Shown: piece by piece, positions 1 through 7,898 of the stretch
Numbering within the stretch: position 1 is the first letter of the stretch
Layout: each line of letters begins with the position of its first letter
NCBI GenBank assembly: GCA_002380675.1
Contig: DFWB01000239.1
Location: forward strand, 1-12,212
From: Akkermansiaceae bacterium UBA4145
Lineage (GTDB): Bacteria; Verrucomicrobiota; Verrucomicrobiia; Verrucomicrobiales; Akkermansiaceae
Length of the DNA stretch: 12,212 nt
Reading direction: 5' to 3'
The notes under the pieces: model-generated
What the model saw: only the letters and a program-made list of their open reading frames with translations
Database searches by the model: none
What the model was told of the DNA's origin: nothing
Position numbers and translations under genes: made by a program

Positions 1-49
1 GGAGAAAGCTGCTAAGAAACCTTCAGAAGGAAAGGCCGCTAAGAAGTAA
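1..49 (+). CDS. C-terminal tail of an upstream Lys/Ala-rich protein (partial)
   Basis: An open frame enters from the left edge and ends at TAA 47-49. The visible 15 residues read EKAAKKPSEGKAAKK, a highly basic, low-complexity Lys/Ala tail. Tails of this kind occur on some bacterial ribosomal proteins, histone H1-like DNA-binding proteins and other nucleic-acid-binding proteins, so the parent protein cannot be named. The regular spacing of Lys and Ala codons and the clean stop suggest a real C-terminus rather than chance. The 145 bases that follow, up to the next start, show no gene, and no strong terminator hairpin was found there. Confidence 0.55.
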   Translation, partial: EKAAKKPSEGKAAKK

Positions 50-194
50 CTCTAAAGGCCTGTGCGGGCTTGTCTCTTCAGGTGAGTTAGAGGCTGTCGG
101 GAGGCGTTGTCGTGCAGGGGCTTGCCCGAGACTACAAGGTTTCGTGCTAACTGAGACTTGAATTCAGGCAAGGGGTGCGCGAACGTGCACTGTC

Positions 195-2918
195 GTGAAT
201 TCCGGTTCGCTGCTCACCGTATTCCTACTATCGGCTGTCGCCCACGCAGTCGAATATGAGGATGAGATCCTGCCCATCCTTGAGGACCACTGCTTAAAGT
301 GTCACGGGCCGGACAAGCAGAAGGCAGGTCTGCGAGTTGACCAGAGATTGTCTCTGCTTCGCGGCGGTGACGGAGGGTTTCCATCGCTGGTCCCCGGAGA
401 TGCGAGCAAGAGTCACCTGATAGAGCGCATCAAAAGCAGGGACGTAAGTGAGCAGATGCCACCCAAGGGCGAGCGACTGAGCGAGGAGGAGATTGAGCTG
501 CTTGAACAGTGGATCAAGGGCGGTGCCGAGTGGCCGGGTCAGATGCAGGCTCTTGAAGCCATCCAGTCGGACCATTGGTCCTTCGCTCCAGTGGTTCGTT
601 CCAAGATTGTCTCCGGCGAGGATCACCCGATTGATTCCTTCATCAACGCGAAGCTTGCCGCCAGGGGGCTCACCGCAAACGGTCCGGCCGATGCGCGCTC
701 TCTAATTCGTCGGGTTTCGACAATTCTCACAGGACTTCTCCCTGAGCCCCGGAGAGTGGCGCGATTTCTTGAAGACTATGCGAGAGATCAAGATGGTGCC
801 TACACGGAGTTGGTAGAAGAGCTTCTCTCTTCCCCTCACTTCGGAGAGCGCTGGGCTCAGCATTGGCTTGATGTCATCCGTTGGGCTGAGTCCAACGGAT
901 CAGAATCCAACCTCTACCGTAAGAATGCGTGGCAGTATCGCGACTATGTCGTGCGGGCCTTCAATGAAGACCGCCCCTACGACCAGTTTGTACGCGAGCA
1001 GCTTGCAGGGGACTCTCTGGGGAGTGGGGAGGCAACTGGGTTTTTAGTGGCAGGGCCACACGTGCCGGCCGCCACAGTGGGGCGGGAGCCCTCGGCGATC
1101 AGGCAGGCCCGGGCGGACCGGATGGATGAAATCCTGCAGACGGTAGGGGCATCAATCATGGGTATGACGATCGGGTGCGCCCGTTGCCACAACCATAAGT
1201 TCGATCCCATCACGATTACGGACTACTACGCGATGGCGGCGGTATTCCAAGATGTCGAATTTGGGAGCCGCTTTCCTGAATTTGACTCGGAGCACCCGCG
1301 CCGGAAGAGGGGAGAGAAGATTTGGTCCGAGATCGCGGAGCGAAGGAAACTCCTCCGGCAAACTGGCGGGTGGGAAGAAGACTGGGGAGCCTACCGGGAG
1401 TGGCATTTGGGAGTTGCAGAGGCCGACGCTATCCGTATCCGTTTCAAGAATGCCAATGTGACCGTTGATGAATTGCAGGTCTTTGGACCGGCGGAGCGAA
1501 AGGTCAATCTCGCCCACAGGGGAAGGGGTGCTACGGTCCGGGGATTTCCTGCCGAGGGCAACGAGGGGCGTAATCCCATCAGCCGTGTGAACGATGGAGA
1601 GTTTGGGACCATGGCATGGCGCGGCAGAGTGGATAAGAATTCGAAGGAAAAACCATGGATTCAGCTGGACCTGCCGAAACGGGTAAAAATTGACCGCCTC
1701 CGCCTCAGCAGCAACCGGGAATATTTTTTCGATACGGATTACCTGACCCAGAAGCCTTATCTGCCTCGGTACGATTTTGATCTTGAGGTTCGCCAGCCAG
1801 ATGGAGAGTGGAAGCCGTGGGTGGGAACTTGGCACATCACCCGGAAGCTCAATGAGCTTCATCCAGAGAGAAAAAGACCTCTCGCGGAAATTCAAAAGTT
1901 GATCACCCAGCTCGGAGAAGAGGGACCTCAGCCTGGATTCGTGGGCCGCCTCATTCCTCCGGAGGTTACGCGTGTACTTCACCGGGGGAGCCCGGAAAGC
2001 CCAAGGGACGAGGTTGCTCCGGCGGGACTGGATATTCTCGAGGGGAATCTGGGGCTGGACTCCCGAACCCCGGGAGCAAAGCGAAGGTCAGAATTTTCGG
2101 GCTGGCTCAGTGACAAGAGTCATCCTTTAACCTCCCGCGTGATGGTGAACCGGATCTGGCATCACGTCTTTGGCAGTGGAATCGTGTCAACTCCAAGCGA
2201 CTTTGGCAGCGCGGGAGCCGCTCCGAGCCATCCTGCCTTGCTGGATTGGCTCGCAGCGGAGTTTGTATCACCGACAAGTCAGCAGACGAAGCCGTGGTCG
2301 ATGAAGGGCATGATTCGGATGTTGGTGATGTCGAAGTCCTTCCGGCGCTCCAGCCAGCCCTCTACGGAAGGGATCAACGCTGATGCAGGAAGCCGCCTGC
2401 TCTGGAGGTTCCCCCCGAGGCGCGTGGCTGCGGAGGTCTTGCGCGACAGCATTCTTCAAGCCTCCGGAAAGCTTGATCGTAGAATTGGGGGCCGGAGTTA
2501 TCGGATACACAACGTGAAAAAGACCTACGCGCAGTGGGAAGTAGTCGACAACCATGGGCCGGGAACCTGGCGCCGAATGCTCTATCAGGAAAGAATGAGG
2601 CGTGTGGATGACCAGATTTTCACGGCGTTCGATTTTCCTGATTGCGGACAGGTTCGGGCCAAACGTCCTGTTTCTACTACGCCGCTTCAGGCCCTGAACC
2701 TTATGAACAGCCCGTTCGTGGTGAAGCAGTCCCATTTTATTGCAGAACGGGCGAGGAAAGAAGGCGGCGAGAACAGGGAAAGCCAGATCCGGTGGTTGTT
2801 CGACTGCCTCTTAAGCCGTTCTCCGCAGGTCGACGAAATGGCAGCTTGCCGGGAAATTAGTCTGCAGCTGGTAGCCCGTAGTTTGATGAACTCGAATGAA
2901 TTTGGATTCCTTCCGTAA
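195..2918 (+). CDS. Secreted PSCyt1-DUF1549-DUF1553 domain protein
   Basis: This 907-residue protein is of the planctomycete/verrucomicrobial cytochrome type, whose biochemical role is unknown. The start is GTG 195; an in-frame TGA at 159-161 rules out a much longer product, and there is no well-placed Shine-Dalgarno. Residues 1-18 form a short Sec-type signal peptide ending AHA. A PSCyt1 cytochrome c-like domain follows with a CLKCH heme-binding motif at residues 33-37. DUF1549 spans roughly 144-352 and contains a second CxxCH-like motif, CARCH at 328-332, followed by NHKFDP. Residues about 411-545 resemble a discoidin/F5-8-type carbohydrate-binding fold (seen: VDELQVFGP, WIQLDL). DUF1553 covers about 632-885 and ends in the usual NSNEF signature. 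The product is expected in the periplasm or at the cell surface. The next gene begins 9 bases downstream and is the usual DUF1501 partner, so the two are probably co-transcribed. Family assignment is firm; function is not known. Confidence 0.95.
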   Translation: MNSGSLLTVFLLSAVAHAVEYEDEILPILEDHCLKCHGPDKQKAGLRVDQRLSLLRGGDGGFPSLVPGDASKSHLIERIKSRDVSEQMPPKGERLSEEEIELLEQWIKGGAEWPGQMQALEAIQSDHWSFAPVVRSKIVSGEDHPIDSFINAKLAARGLTANGPADARSLIRRVSTILTGLLPEPRRVARFLEDYARDQDGAYTELVEELLSSPHFGERWAQHWLDVIRWAESNGSESNLYRKNAWQYRDYVVRAFNEDRPYDQFVREQLAGDSLGSGEATGFLVAGPHVPAATVGREPSAIRQARADRMDEILQTVGASIMGMTIGCARCHNHKFDPITITDYYAMAAVFQDVEFGSRFPEFDSEHPRRKRGEKIWSEIAERRKLLRQTGGWEEDWGAYREWHLGVAEADAIRIRFKNANVTVDELQVFGPAERKVNLAHRGRGATVRGFPAEGNEGRNPISRVNDGEFGTMAWRGRVDKNSKEKPWIQLDLPKRVKIDRLRLSSNREYFFDTDYLTQKPYLPRYDFDLEVRQPDGEWKPWVGTWHITRKLNELHPERKRPLAEIQKLITQLGEEGPQPGFVGRLIPPEVTRVLHRGSPESPRDEVAPAGLDILEGNLGLDSRTPGAKRRSEFSGWLSDKSHPLTSRVMVNRIWHHVFGSGIVSTPSDFGSAGAAPSHPALLDWLAAEFVSPTSQQTKPWSMKGMIRMLVMSKSFRRSSQPSTEGINADAGSRLLWRFPPRRVAAEVLRDSILQASGKLDRRIGGRSYRIHNVKKTYAQWEVVDNHGPGTWRRMLYQERMRRVDDQIFTAFDFPDCGQVRAKRPVSTTPLQALNLMNSPFVVKQSHFIAERARKEGGENRESQIRWLFDCLLSRSPQVDEMAACREISLQLVARSLMNSNEFGFLP

Positions 2919-2927
2919 ATTGGTCCC

Positions 2928-4424
2928 ATGACGCACGAGCCAGAGCATCTCAGCCCCCAAGGCCATCATTTACTCAGCAGGAGGAACTTCATGCGTAATA
3001 CCGGGTTTTCCCTCGGGGGCCTAGGATTAGCTCATTTGCTGGCGGCGGAGGAGGCGCAGCGCGCTGCGTCCAGTGACAAGCAGCCCATCCGCCCAGAGAT
3101 CAACCCGGATCAGCCTTACGCCCCCCGGGGAGGACATTTCAGTGGCGCGGCGCAACAGGTGCTGGTGATCTACTGTCCCGGTGCCGTCAGCCATGTTGAT
3201 ACCTTCGATTACAAACCCGCTCTTGAAAAACTGCATGGGCAGAAGCCCCCGGGCCTACCGACTGTTACGTTCGAGGGACCGACTGGAAATATCGCCAAGC
3301 CTTTCTGGGAGTTCAAACCCCGGGGGCAGACGGGAAAGATGACGTCCGAGCTTCTGCCCCAGATGGGATCCCTCGCTGATGAGTTCTGCTTTCTTCATTC
3401 CTTGCACACCCAGACCAGTGCGCATCCGCAGGGAGAAAATTTTTTTAATACAGGGTTCACTATGGAGGGGTTTCCCTCCTTTGGAGCGTGGGTAACGTAT
3501 GCATTGGGATCTGAGTGCAGCGAGCTCCCGGCCTTCGTCGCGATCAATGACCCCCGTGGATTAGCTCGCTCCGGGAAGAACAATTTTGGGTGTGGATTTC
3601 TTCCCGCCTCTTTTCAGGGCACGGATTTCAACGCTCGCAATCCTCCCGCAAATCTCAATCGCCCAGCCTCACTTACGCCTGCGGATGACAGGAAGACGGT
3701 CAATCTTCTCCGGCATCTGAACCGGAAGCATCTTGAGAAGTATCCAGGCGATGCTGATCTTGCAGCGCGGATAGCAAGCTATGAGCTGGCGGGCAAAATG
3801 CAGACGTCGGTACCCGAGATGATGGACCTTTCCGGAGAGCCAGATTTCATTCACTCCGAATACGGGACTCAGGATGGGACGGATCTGAAGCAGGCATATG
3901 CCAAGAATTGTATTCTGGCGCGGAGGTTGGTGGAAAAGGGAGTAAGGGTTGTACAGCTGTTCAACGGGAGCGATCCGTCAGGAGGTAACGGGATCACCAA
4001 CTGGGACTCTCACTCCGACATCCTCAAGACCCATGCGATGCAGGCTGAGATTATGGACCAGCCGACCGCGGCCCTGATCAGGGATCTCAAGCGTCGGGGA
4101 CTGCTTGAGCATACTCTCGTGGTGTGGTGCACCGAATTTGGGCGGATGCCTTTCCTCCAGAGCAATGGAACTGGTCGGGATCACAACCCTGATACCTTTA
4201 CCTGTATGCTGGCCGGGGCGGGGGTAAAACAGGGGTTCTCTTATGGAGAGAGTGACGAGTTTGGCTACAAGGCAGCGGTGAATCCGGTCGAGGTCTATGA
4301 TTTCAATGCAACGATCCTGCACCTCCTTGGTCTCGATCATGAGCGACTGAGTTATTACCACAACGGCTTGGAGCGCCGCCTGACAAACGTGCATGGGCAC
4401 GTCATCAACGAAGTTCTGGCGTGA
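2928..4424 (+). CDS. Tat-exported DUF1501 domain protein (partner of the DUF1549/DUF1553 gene)
   Basis: This 498-residue DUF1501 protein belongs to a family with an alkaline-phosphatase/sulfatase-like fold but no established substrate. A twin-arginine motif, SRRNFM, sits at residues 17-22, followed by a Gly/Leu-rich segment, indicating folded export by Tat. Family landmarks are visible: CPGAVSHVDTFD at about 83-94, CTEFGRMP at about 401-408, RDHNPD from about 417, and a C-terminal segment with LLGLDHERLSYYHNG that is complete. Acidic residues and histidines in these motifs correspond to metal-site positions in related hydrolases; metal binding here is inferred. The ATG lies 9 bases after the stop of the preceding gene with no Shine-Dalgarno, which suggests translational coupling. 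The pairing with a DUF1549/DUF1553 protein is very common in this bacterial group and implies a shared task at the cell envelope. Confidence 0.95.
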   Translation: MTHEPEHLSPQGHHLLSRRNFMRNTGFSLGGLGLAHLLAAEEAQRAASSDKQPIRPEINPDQPYAPRGGHFSGAAQQVLVIYCPGAVSHVDTFDYKPALEKLHGQKPPGLPTVTFEGPTGNIAKPFWEFKPRGQTGKMTSELLPQMGSLADEFCFLHSLHTQTSAHPQGENFFNTGFTMEGFPSFGAWVTYALGSECSELPAFVAINDPRGLARSGKNNFGCGFLPASFQGTDFNARNPPANLNRPASLTPADDRKTVNLLRHLNRKHLEKYPGDADLAARIASYELAGKMQTSVPEMMDLSGEPDFIHSEYGTQDGTDLKQAYAKNCILARRLVEKGVRVVQLFNGSDPSGGNGITNWDSHSDILKTHAMQAEIMDQPTAALIRDLKRRGLLEHTLVVWCTEFGRMPFLQSNGTGRDHNPDTFTCMLAGAGVKQGFSYGESDEFGYKAAVNPVEVYDFNATILHLLGLDHERLSYYHNGLERRLTNVHGHVINEVLA

Positions 4425-4525
4425 GAAATCGGGGAGGGTGCGGTTTCGGGGTCGAGTTCCTGTCCGTACTTGATGTGTTTGTCGGCTTCGTCGAGGATTG
4501 GTGACCGGAGAACCGGTAGATTCTG

Positions 4526-4858
4526 ATGACAGGTTACGTGTATCTCGCAGTAGCGATTGTTGCGGAGGTGGTTGGAACATCCGCCCTGAAGGCAACAGAG
4601 GGCTTTTCCAAGTTGGGCCCCTCTCTTGTCGTGGTGGGGGCTTACGCTCTGGCCTTTTACATGTTGTCCCTGACCCTCCGGACGATTCCAGTCGGTGTAG
4701 CCTACGCCCTCTGGTGTGGAATAGGCATGGCCCTGATCAGTCTGATCGGCTGGACGGTCCTCAAGCAGAAATTGGATGTGGGAGCGATTGCGGGCATCGC
4801 CCTGATCGTGACTGGGGTGGTCGTCCTCAGCGTATTTTCCAAGGCAGCCGTGCACTAA
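4526..4858 (+). CDS. emrE: Small multidrug resistance (SMR) efflux transporter, EmrE/Qac type
   Basis: This 110-residue protein has four hydrophobic segments and is the same length as E. coli EmrE. It should form an inner-membrane dimer that exports quaternary ammonium compounds and other lipophilic cations in exchange for protons. The key residues align without gaps: the proton/drug-binding Glu14, Tyr4, Tyr40, Tyr60 and Trp63, plus the EVVGTSALK and PVGVAYALW stretches. The EVxGTxxLK pattern fits the EmrE/Qac branch better than the SugE/Gdx guanidinium exporters. It lies 101 bases after the DUF1501 stop on the same strand, so it may be read from that operon or from its own promoter. A weak GGAG at 4507-4510, 15 bases before the ATG, sits inside a 5-bp hairpin (ACCGG/CCGGT, 4504-4517). 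A drug or metabolite substrate cannot be told from sequence. Confidence 0.95.
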   Translation: MTGYVYLAVAIVAEVVGTSALKATEGFSKLGPSLVVVGAYALAFYMLSLTLRTIPVGVAYALWCGIGMALISLIGWTVLKQKLDVGAIAGIALIVTGVVVLSVFSKAAVH

Positions 4859-4910
4859 GGCTGTCAGCTTGGATCCCGCAGGCCCTGTCCGGGGCTGGTT
4901 GGGAGGGTTG

Positions 4911-6281
4911 CTACCCGACGAGTTCGCGCATTGGCTTGATTCCGGGATCGACAAGGAAGTGAGGTCTGCCACTGGCGTCCTCCACTGTTGCACTCGAAAG
5001 ATCGATACCAAGGTTGTGGTACAGGGTGGCAAAGACTTCCTGGAACTTGACGGGGCGTTCGACGGGTTCATTGCCATGCTTGTCAGTTGCACCAATCACC
5101 TGTCCCAGGTTCATGCCTCCCCCGGCCACGAAGGCAAAGTTGGCTTTCGGCCAATGGTCGCGGCTGTTCATCTTATTAATTTTTGGGGTCCGCCCGAATT
5201 CGCCCCACATCACGATGGAGACGTCGTCCTGCAGGCCGCGTTCATGAAGGTCAGTGATAAGGGCGCTGAGTCCCTGGTCGAGGAGTGGGAATTCCTCACG
5301 GGAGCGAGGGAAATTCAGGCCGTCGCCACCGTGCCAGTCCCAGCGACTGTAGTTCAGTGATACCACCCTGGCTCCGGCCTCCACGAGACGGCGGGCCACC
5401 AGGAAGTTTCGAATCATCTTGGGAGCCCCGTCTCTCTGATATTTCGGATCGTTGATTCCGTAACGCTCTACCACGCTGGGATGCTCCTGGGAGACATCGA
5501 GGGCAGCGGCCAGATTTCCATCAGCAAGAATTTCAAGGGCCTGCCGGTTGTAGGTGTCGAGGCCTTCCATCTGGCCGGTGGTGTCAATGTTGGCCTTCAG
5601 TTTGTCCATCGATGCCCGGAGAGCTTCGCGGTCCATCAGGCGATCCAGCGACATGCCCTGAAGAGTCATGCTCTTGGCACGGGCATTGGGATCCTTGTCA
5701 ACGAGCCCCATAGGGGCGTGAGAATTACCAATAAAGCCCCCGGTCCCGGCTTCACCCCATGTCCGGTTCCCAGTGGGGTACATGAGCGAGACGTTGGCAG
5801 GTATGCCAGGTTTGGACCCATGCAGCTTCGAGACCCATGATCCCCATGCTGGCCAGCCTCCGGCAGGGGCGTTGTCTCGCTTCTTATGGCCAGTCATGCA
5901 CTGGTAGCAATCATGGGCCCCATCTGAGTCGGCAAGAGAACGGATAATGGCATACTTGTCTGCCATCTTTGCCAGCTTCGGGAAGAGTTCGCAGATTTGT
6001 ATTCCTGGAACGTTCGTTGAGATGGGCTGGAAATCTCCCCGGATTTCGGAGGGGGCATCCGGTTTAAGGTCGAACATGTCGAGATGCGACGGCCCGCCAG
6101 GAAGATAAATATTGATGACAGCCTTGTGAGAAGAACCAGTCCGGGCCTTCGCCTCCATGCCGAGGAGTTGGCTCAGAGAGAGACCGCCCGCGGCCATTCC
6201 TCCTACCTTGAGAAAGTCCCGCCGTGAATATCCGTCACAGTGAGAGGGCTTACGATCGTTTTTGCCAAAGAGTTCAAGCAT
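4911..6281 (-). CDS. Tat-exported DUF1501 domain protein (second copy, no adjacent DUF1549/DUF1553 partner)
   Basis: This protein has 456 residues from ATG 6281. An in-frame TTG at 6314 would add 11 residues, but the ATG gives the usual short family N-terminus ahead of the Tat motif. SRRDFLK at residues 19-25 is a near-consensus twin-arginine signal, followed by a Gly-rich hydrophobic stretch. DUF1501 landmarks include PGGPSHLDMFD at about 61-71, ARRLVEAGARVV in the middle, and WGEFGRTP at about 359-366 followed by RDHWP. The fold is alkaline phosphatase/sulfatase-like and the substrate is unknown. It differs clearly from the DUF1501 protein at 2928-4424 and so is a separate paralogue, not a recent duplicate. 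Its neighbour upstream on the same strand is a DUF1593 gene 146 bases away, not the usual DUF1549/DUF1553 gene. A short palindrome lies just before the start codon. It converges on emrE with 52 bases between the stops. Confidence 0.95.
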   Translation of the reverse strand: MLELFGKNDRKPSHCDGYSRRDFLKVGGMAAGGLSLSQLLGMEAKARTGSSHKAVINIYLPGGPSHLDMFDLKPDAPSEIRGDFQPISTNVPGIQICELFPKLAKMADKYAIIRSLADSDGAHDCYQCMTGHKKRDNAPAGGWPAWGSWVSKLHGSKPGIPANVSLMYPTGNRTWGEAGTGGFIGNSHAPMGLVDKDPNARAKSMTLQGMSLDRLMDREALRASMDKLKANIDTTGQMEGLDTYNRQALEILADGNLAAALDVSQEHPSVVERYGINDPKYQRDGAPKMIRNFLVARRLVEAGARVVSLNYSRWDWHGGDGLNFPRSREEFPLLDQGLSALITDLHERGLQDDVSIVMWGEFGRTPKINKMNSRDHWPKANFAFVAGGGMNLGQVIGATDKHGNEPVERPVKFQEVFATLYHNLGIDLSSATVEDASGRPHFLVDPGIKPMRELVG

Positions 6282-6287
6282 GACACG

Positions 6288-6303
6288 GAAGGTTGAAACC
6301 TTC
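6288..6303 (-). promoter_or_regulatory. Palindrome/hairpin immediately upstream of the DUF1501 start
   Basis: Read on the - strand the sequence is GAAGGTTTCAACCTTC. It is a perfect 7-bp inverted repeat with a 2-base centre, or a 6-bp RNA stem with a TTCA loop. It ends 6 bases before ATG 6281, exactly where a ribosome binding site would be, and the only Shine-Dalgarno-like bases (GAAGG) lie in its 5' arm. It could be a protein operator or a weak translation-damping hairpin; a chance palindrome is also possible. Confidence 0.35.
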
Positions 6304-6427
6304 TCTTTATACAAGGATTTTAGTGATGATCCAAGCGAGATTGCCAGACATCATGGGGTGGTCCGAGCCGGTTGGAAGGAAGGGCAAGTTTGCCGAAGAC
6401 GGGACCGGGCAGGTGGGACGGGGCCTT

Positions 6428-7864
6428 TTAATCTTGGGGTGTGGGGTCAACTTTCAGAATTACCCTGCGGTATGAGGTCAGGCTGGGCTGTCCTCGATCC
6501 CGAACTTCCAGGATAAAATGGATTGTTGCCGGGGCGTTTGCCGCCGGGGCGTTGAGCTTGAGAACGGCGGTTTTGTCGCCCTGCCACTTGAGGTTCCGGT
6601 AGTGGATAGTCAGTGGGAAAGAGCCGGCTTCCCGGTAAGGGTACCAATGAAAGGAGAATTCATCCCCATCGGGGTCGGAGGTTGCACTGGCATCCAGAGT
6701 GACAGGTGCTCCTGGTGCCGCCGTAAGGAAGATGGGGTTCCGGCTCCGATCTCCATTTACGTCCACAAGGGGATGATGATTGGCGCCTTTAAACTTGGAC
6801 TGGTGACTCCAGTCGAGGCGGGCAGCAAAGTCGTGCTGGTAGGCTTCCCGCCAGCGCCAGATTGTGGCGTGGTTGCTGGTGTAGTATTTTCCATCCACAC
6901 CTTTAACTTCGTCCATCGCGTTGGTCCAGATGGGCCGGGTCTCGGGTTCGTGGTAGTAGCGTTTGGGTGGTGCGGTATAGAGTTCGTAGCGTCCCCCCCA
7001 GCCCCCCCAGTCCGGATGCTCCGGATCGTTAAGTCCGTTAGGCAAGGCCCAGAAGAAGGAAGGGGTGTCTCCCTCCATGAGGTAGGTTGTGCGCGGATAC
7101 ATCGCCCCCAGTGGTCCGTGGTCCTTCCGGATATGCAGGTCGAGCCAGGGGTTGTCCACAAGTGCGAAGTCAGGGCCCCGGAATCGCCCGTGGAACCGGT
7201 CTCCCGAGATACCCACCCAGGTGGCGTAGTGGTAGGAACCGCCCTGACCCTCTTCATGTCCAGGGCTGACAACATAGAAGAGGTTGGGACACTTATTGCG
7301 CATCCAAGGACCGGCATCGTCCTGATCAGAGATGGTGTAGACCCGAAGCTTGCTGATAAACGCATCAGCCTCTGGCTTGCTGCGAGTCTTCATTACTTTC
7401 CAGAGCGCTTGGGCGAGACAGTTGGCGCCACCCCAGACAGAAATATAAACTGGCCGGTCATCTTTTCGGTCCACCGTTTTGATAATATGCTCCGAGCCCG
7501 GAGAGTCGTGTCCTTCACCAACTCCCTGCATCCCAAATATGGGAACACCCGTCTTCACGGCCCGCAGGAGCGTGTCTGCCTCCGGCCAGCCGTCTGAATG
7601 CACCATGAAGTTGCTCCGGACCTGTCGATAGGCCTCGATTCGTTCGATGATCTTCTCTGGAGCAGTCCTGTTGCGGAGCCAGCAGGAGGTTGTGGCAATG
7701 AGAGCCTCGATGTCGAACTCGTTCGCGTAGCAGAGAAGGCGGACCATGGACTGCTCATCATCGGGTTCGTTGGTGATATCGGTGAGAACAATCAGGCGGG
7801 GTTTTGCCATTGCCCCGGAGAACAGGAGGAAAGAGGCGAGCAGGACAATAGTCTTCCGGATCAT
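6428..7864 (-). CDS. Secreted DUF1593 / Sde182-type protein with nucleoside-hydrolase-like domain
   Basis: This 478-residue protein starts at ATG 7864. An in-frame GTG at 7957 would add 31 residues ahead of the signal peptide and is rejected. Residues 1-20 are a clear Sec signal (IRKT, hydrophobic core, AMA cleavage site). The N-terminal domain is nucleoside-hydrolase-like: LTDITNEPDD at about 27-36 corresponds to the DxDxxxDD calcium site of inosine-uridine hydrolases, and SMVRLLCYANEFDIE follows. The C-terminal roughly 110 residues form a beta-rich Sde182 C-terminal domain, with the stretch DASATSDPDGDEFSFHW resembling PKD/Ig repeats. The family was first noted as a cellulose-binding protein in Saccharophagus; activity is not established, and a periplasmic glycoside or nucleoside hydrolase is a reasonable guess. 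No Shine-Dalgarno precedes the start. The gene diverges from the rhomboid gene and is followed on the same strand by a DUF1501 gene. Confidence 0.93.
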   Translation of the reverse strand: MIRKTIVLLASFLLFSGAMAKPRLIVLTDITNEPDDEQSMVRLLCYANEFDIEALIATTSCWLRNRTAPEKIIERIEAYRQVRSNFMVHSDGWPEADTLLRAVKTGVPIFGMQGVGEGHDSPGSEHIIKTVDRKDDRPVYISVWGGANCLAQALWKVMKTRSKPEADAFISKLRVYTISDQDDAGPWMRNKCPNLFYVVSPGHEEGQGGSYHYATWVGISGDRFHGRFRGPDFALVDNPWLDLHIRKDHGPLGAMYPRTTYLMEGDTPSFFWALPNGLNDPEHPDWGGWGGRYELYTAPPKRYYHEPETRPIWTNAMDEVKGVDGKYYTSNHATIWRWREAYQHDFAARLDWSHQSKFKGANHHPLVDVNGDRSRNPIFLTAAPGAPVTLDASATSDPDGDEFSFHWYPYREAGSFPLTIHYRNLKWQGDKTAVLKLNAPAANAPATIHFILEVRDRGQPSLTSYRRVILKVDPTPQD

Positions 7865-7898
7865 GGAGGTATCGAGAACGAGATTGGCTTTGGGATCG

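Noticed and set aside
52..73. Possible terminator hairpin after the first partial gene (AAGGCC...GGGCTT)
   Set aside because: The stem is only six bases with an internal mismatch and is not followed by a proper T-run.
1152..1982. Open frame of 276 codons on the - strand
   Set aside because: It is antisense to the DUF1549/DUF1553 gene, has no recognisable domain, and its composition is that of a shadow frame.
4880..4897. Possible terminator between the convergent emrE and DUF1501 genes (AGGCCC...GGGGCT)
   Set aside because: It is a six-base stem with a G-G mismatch and no T-run on either strand.
4355..5095. Open frame of 246 codons on the - strand crossing emrE
   Set aside because: It overlaps the ends of three well-supported genes (DUF1501, emrE, the second DUF1501). 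Only the short part in the intergenic gap looks coding-like, and that is listed as a finding.
6518..7597. Open frame of 359 codons on the + strand
   Set aside because: It lies wholly antisense to the DUF1593 gene, which has a signal peptide and family motifs; the + frame product is Gly/Val-rich without any domain.
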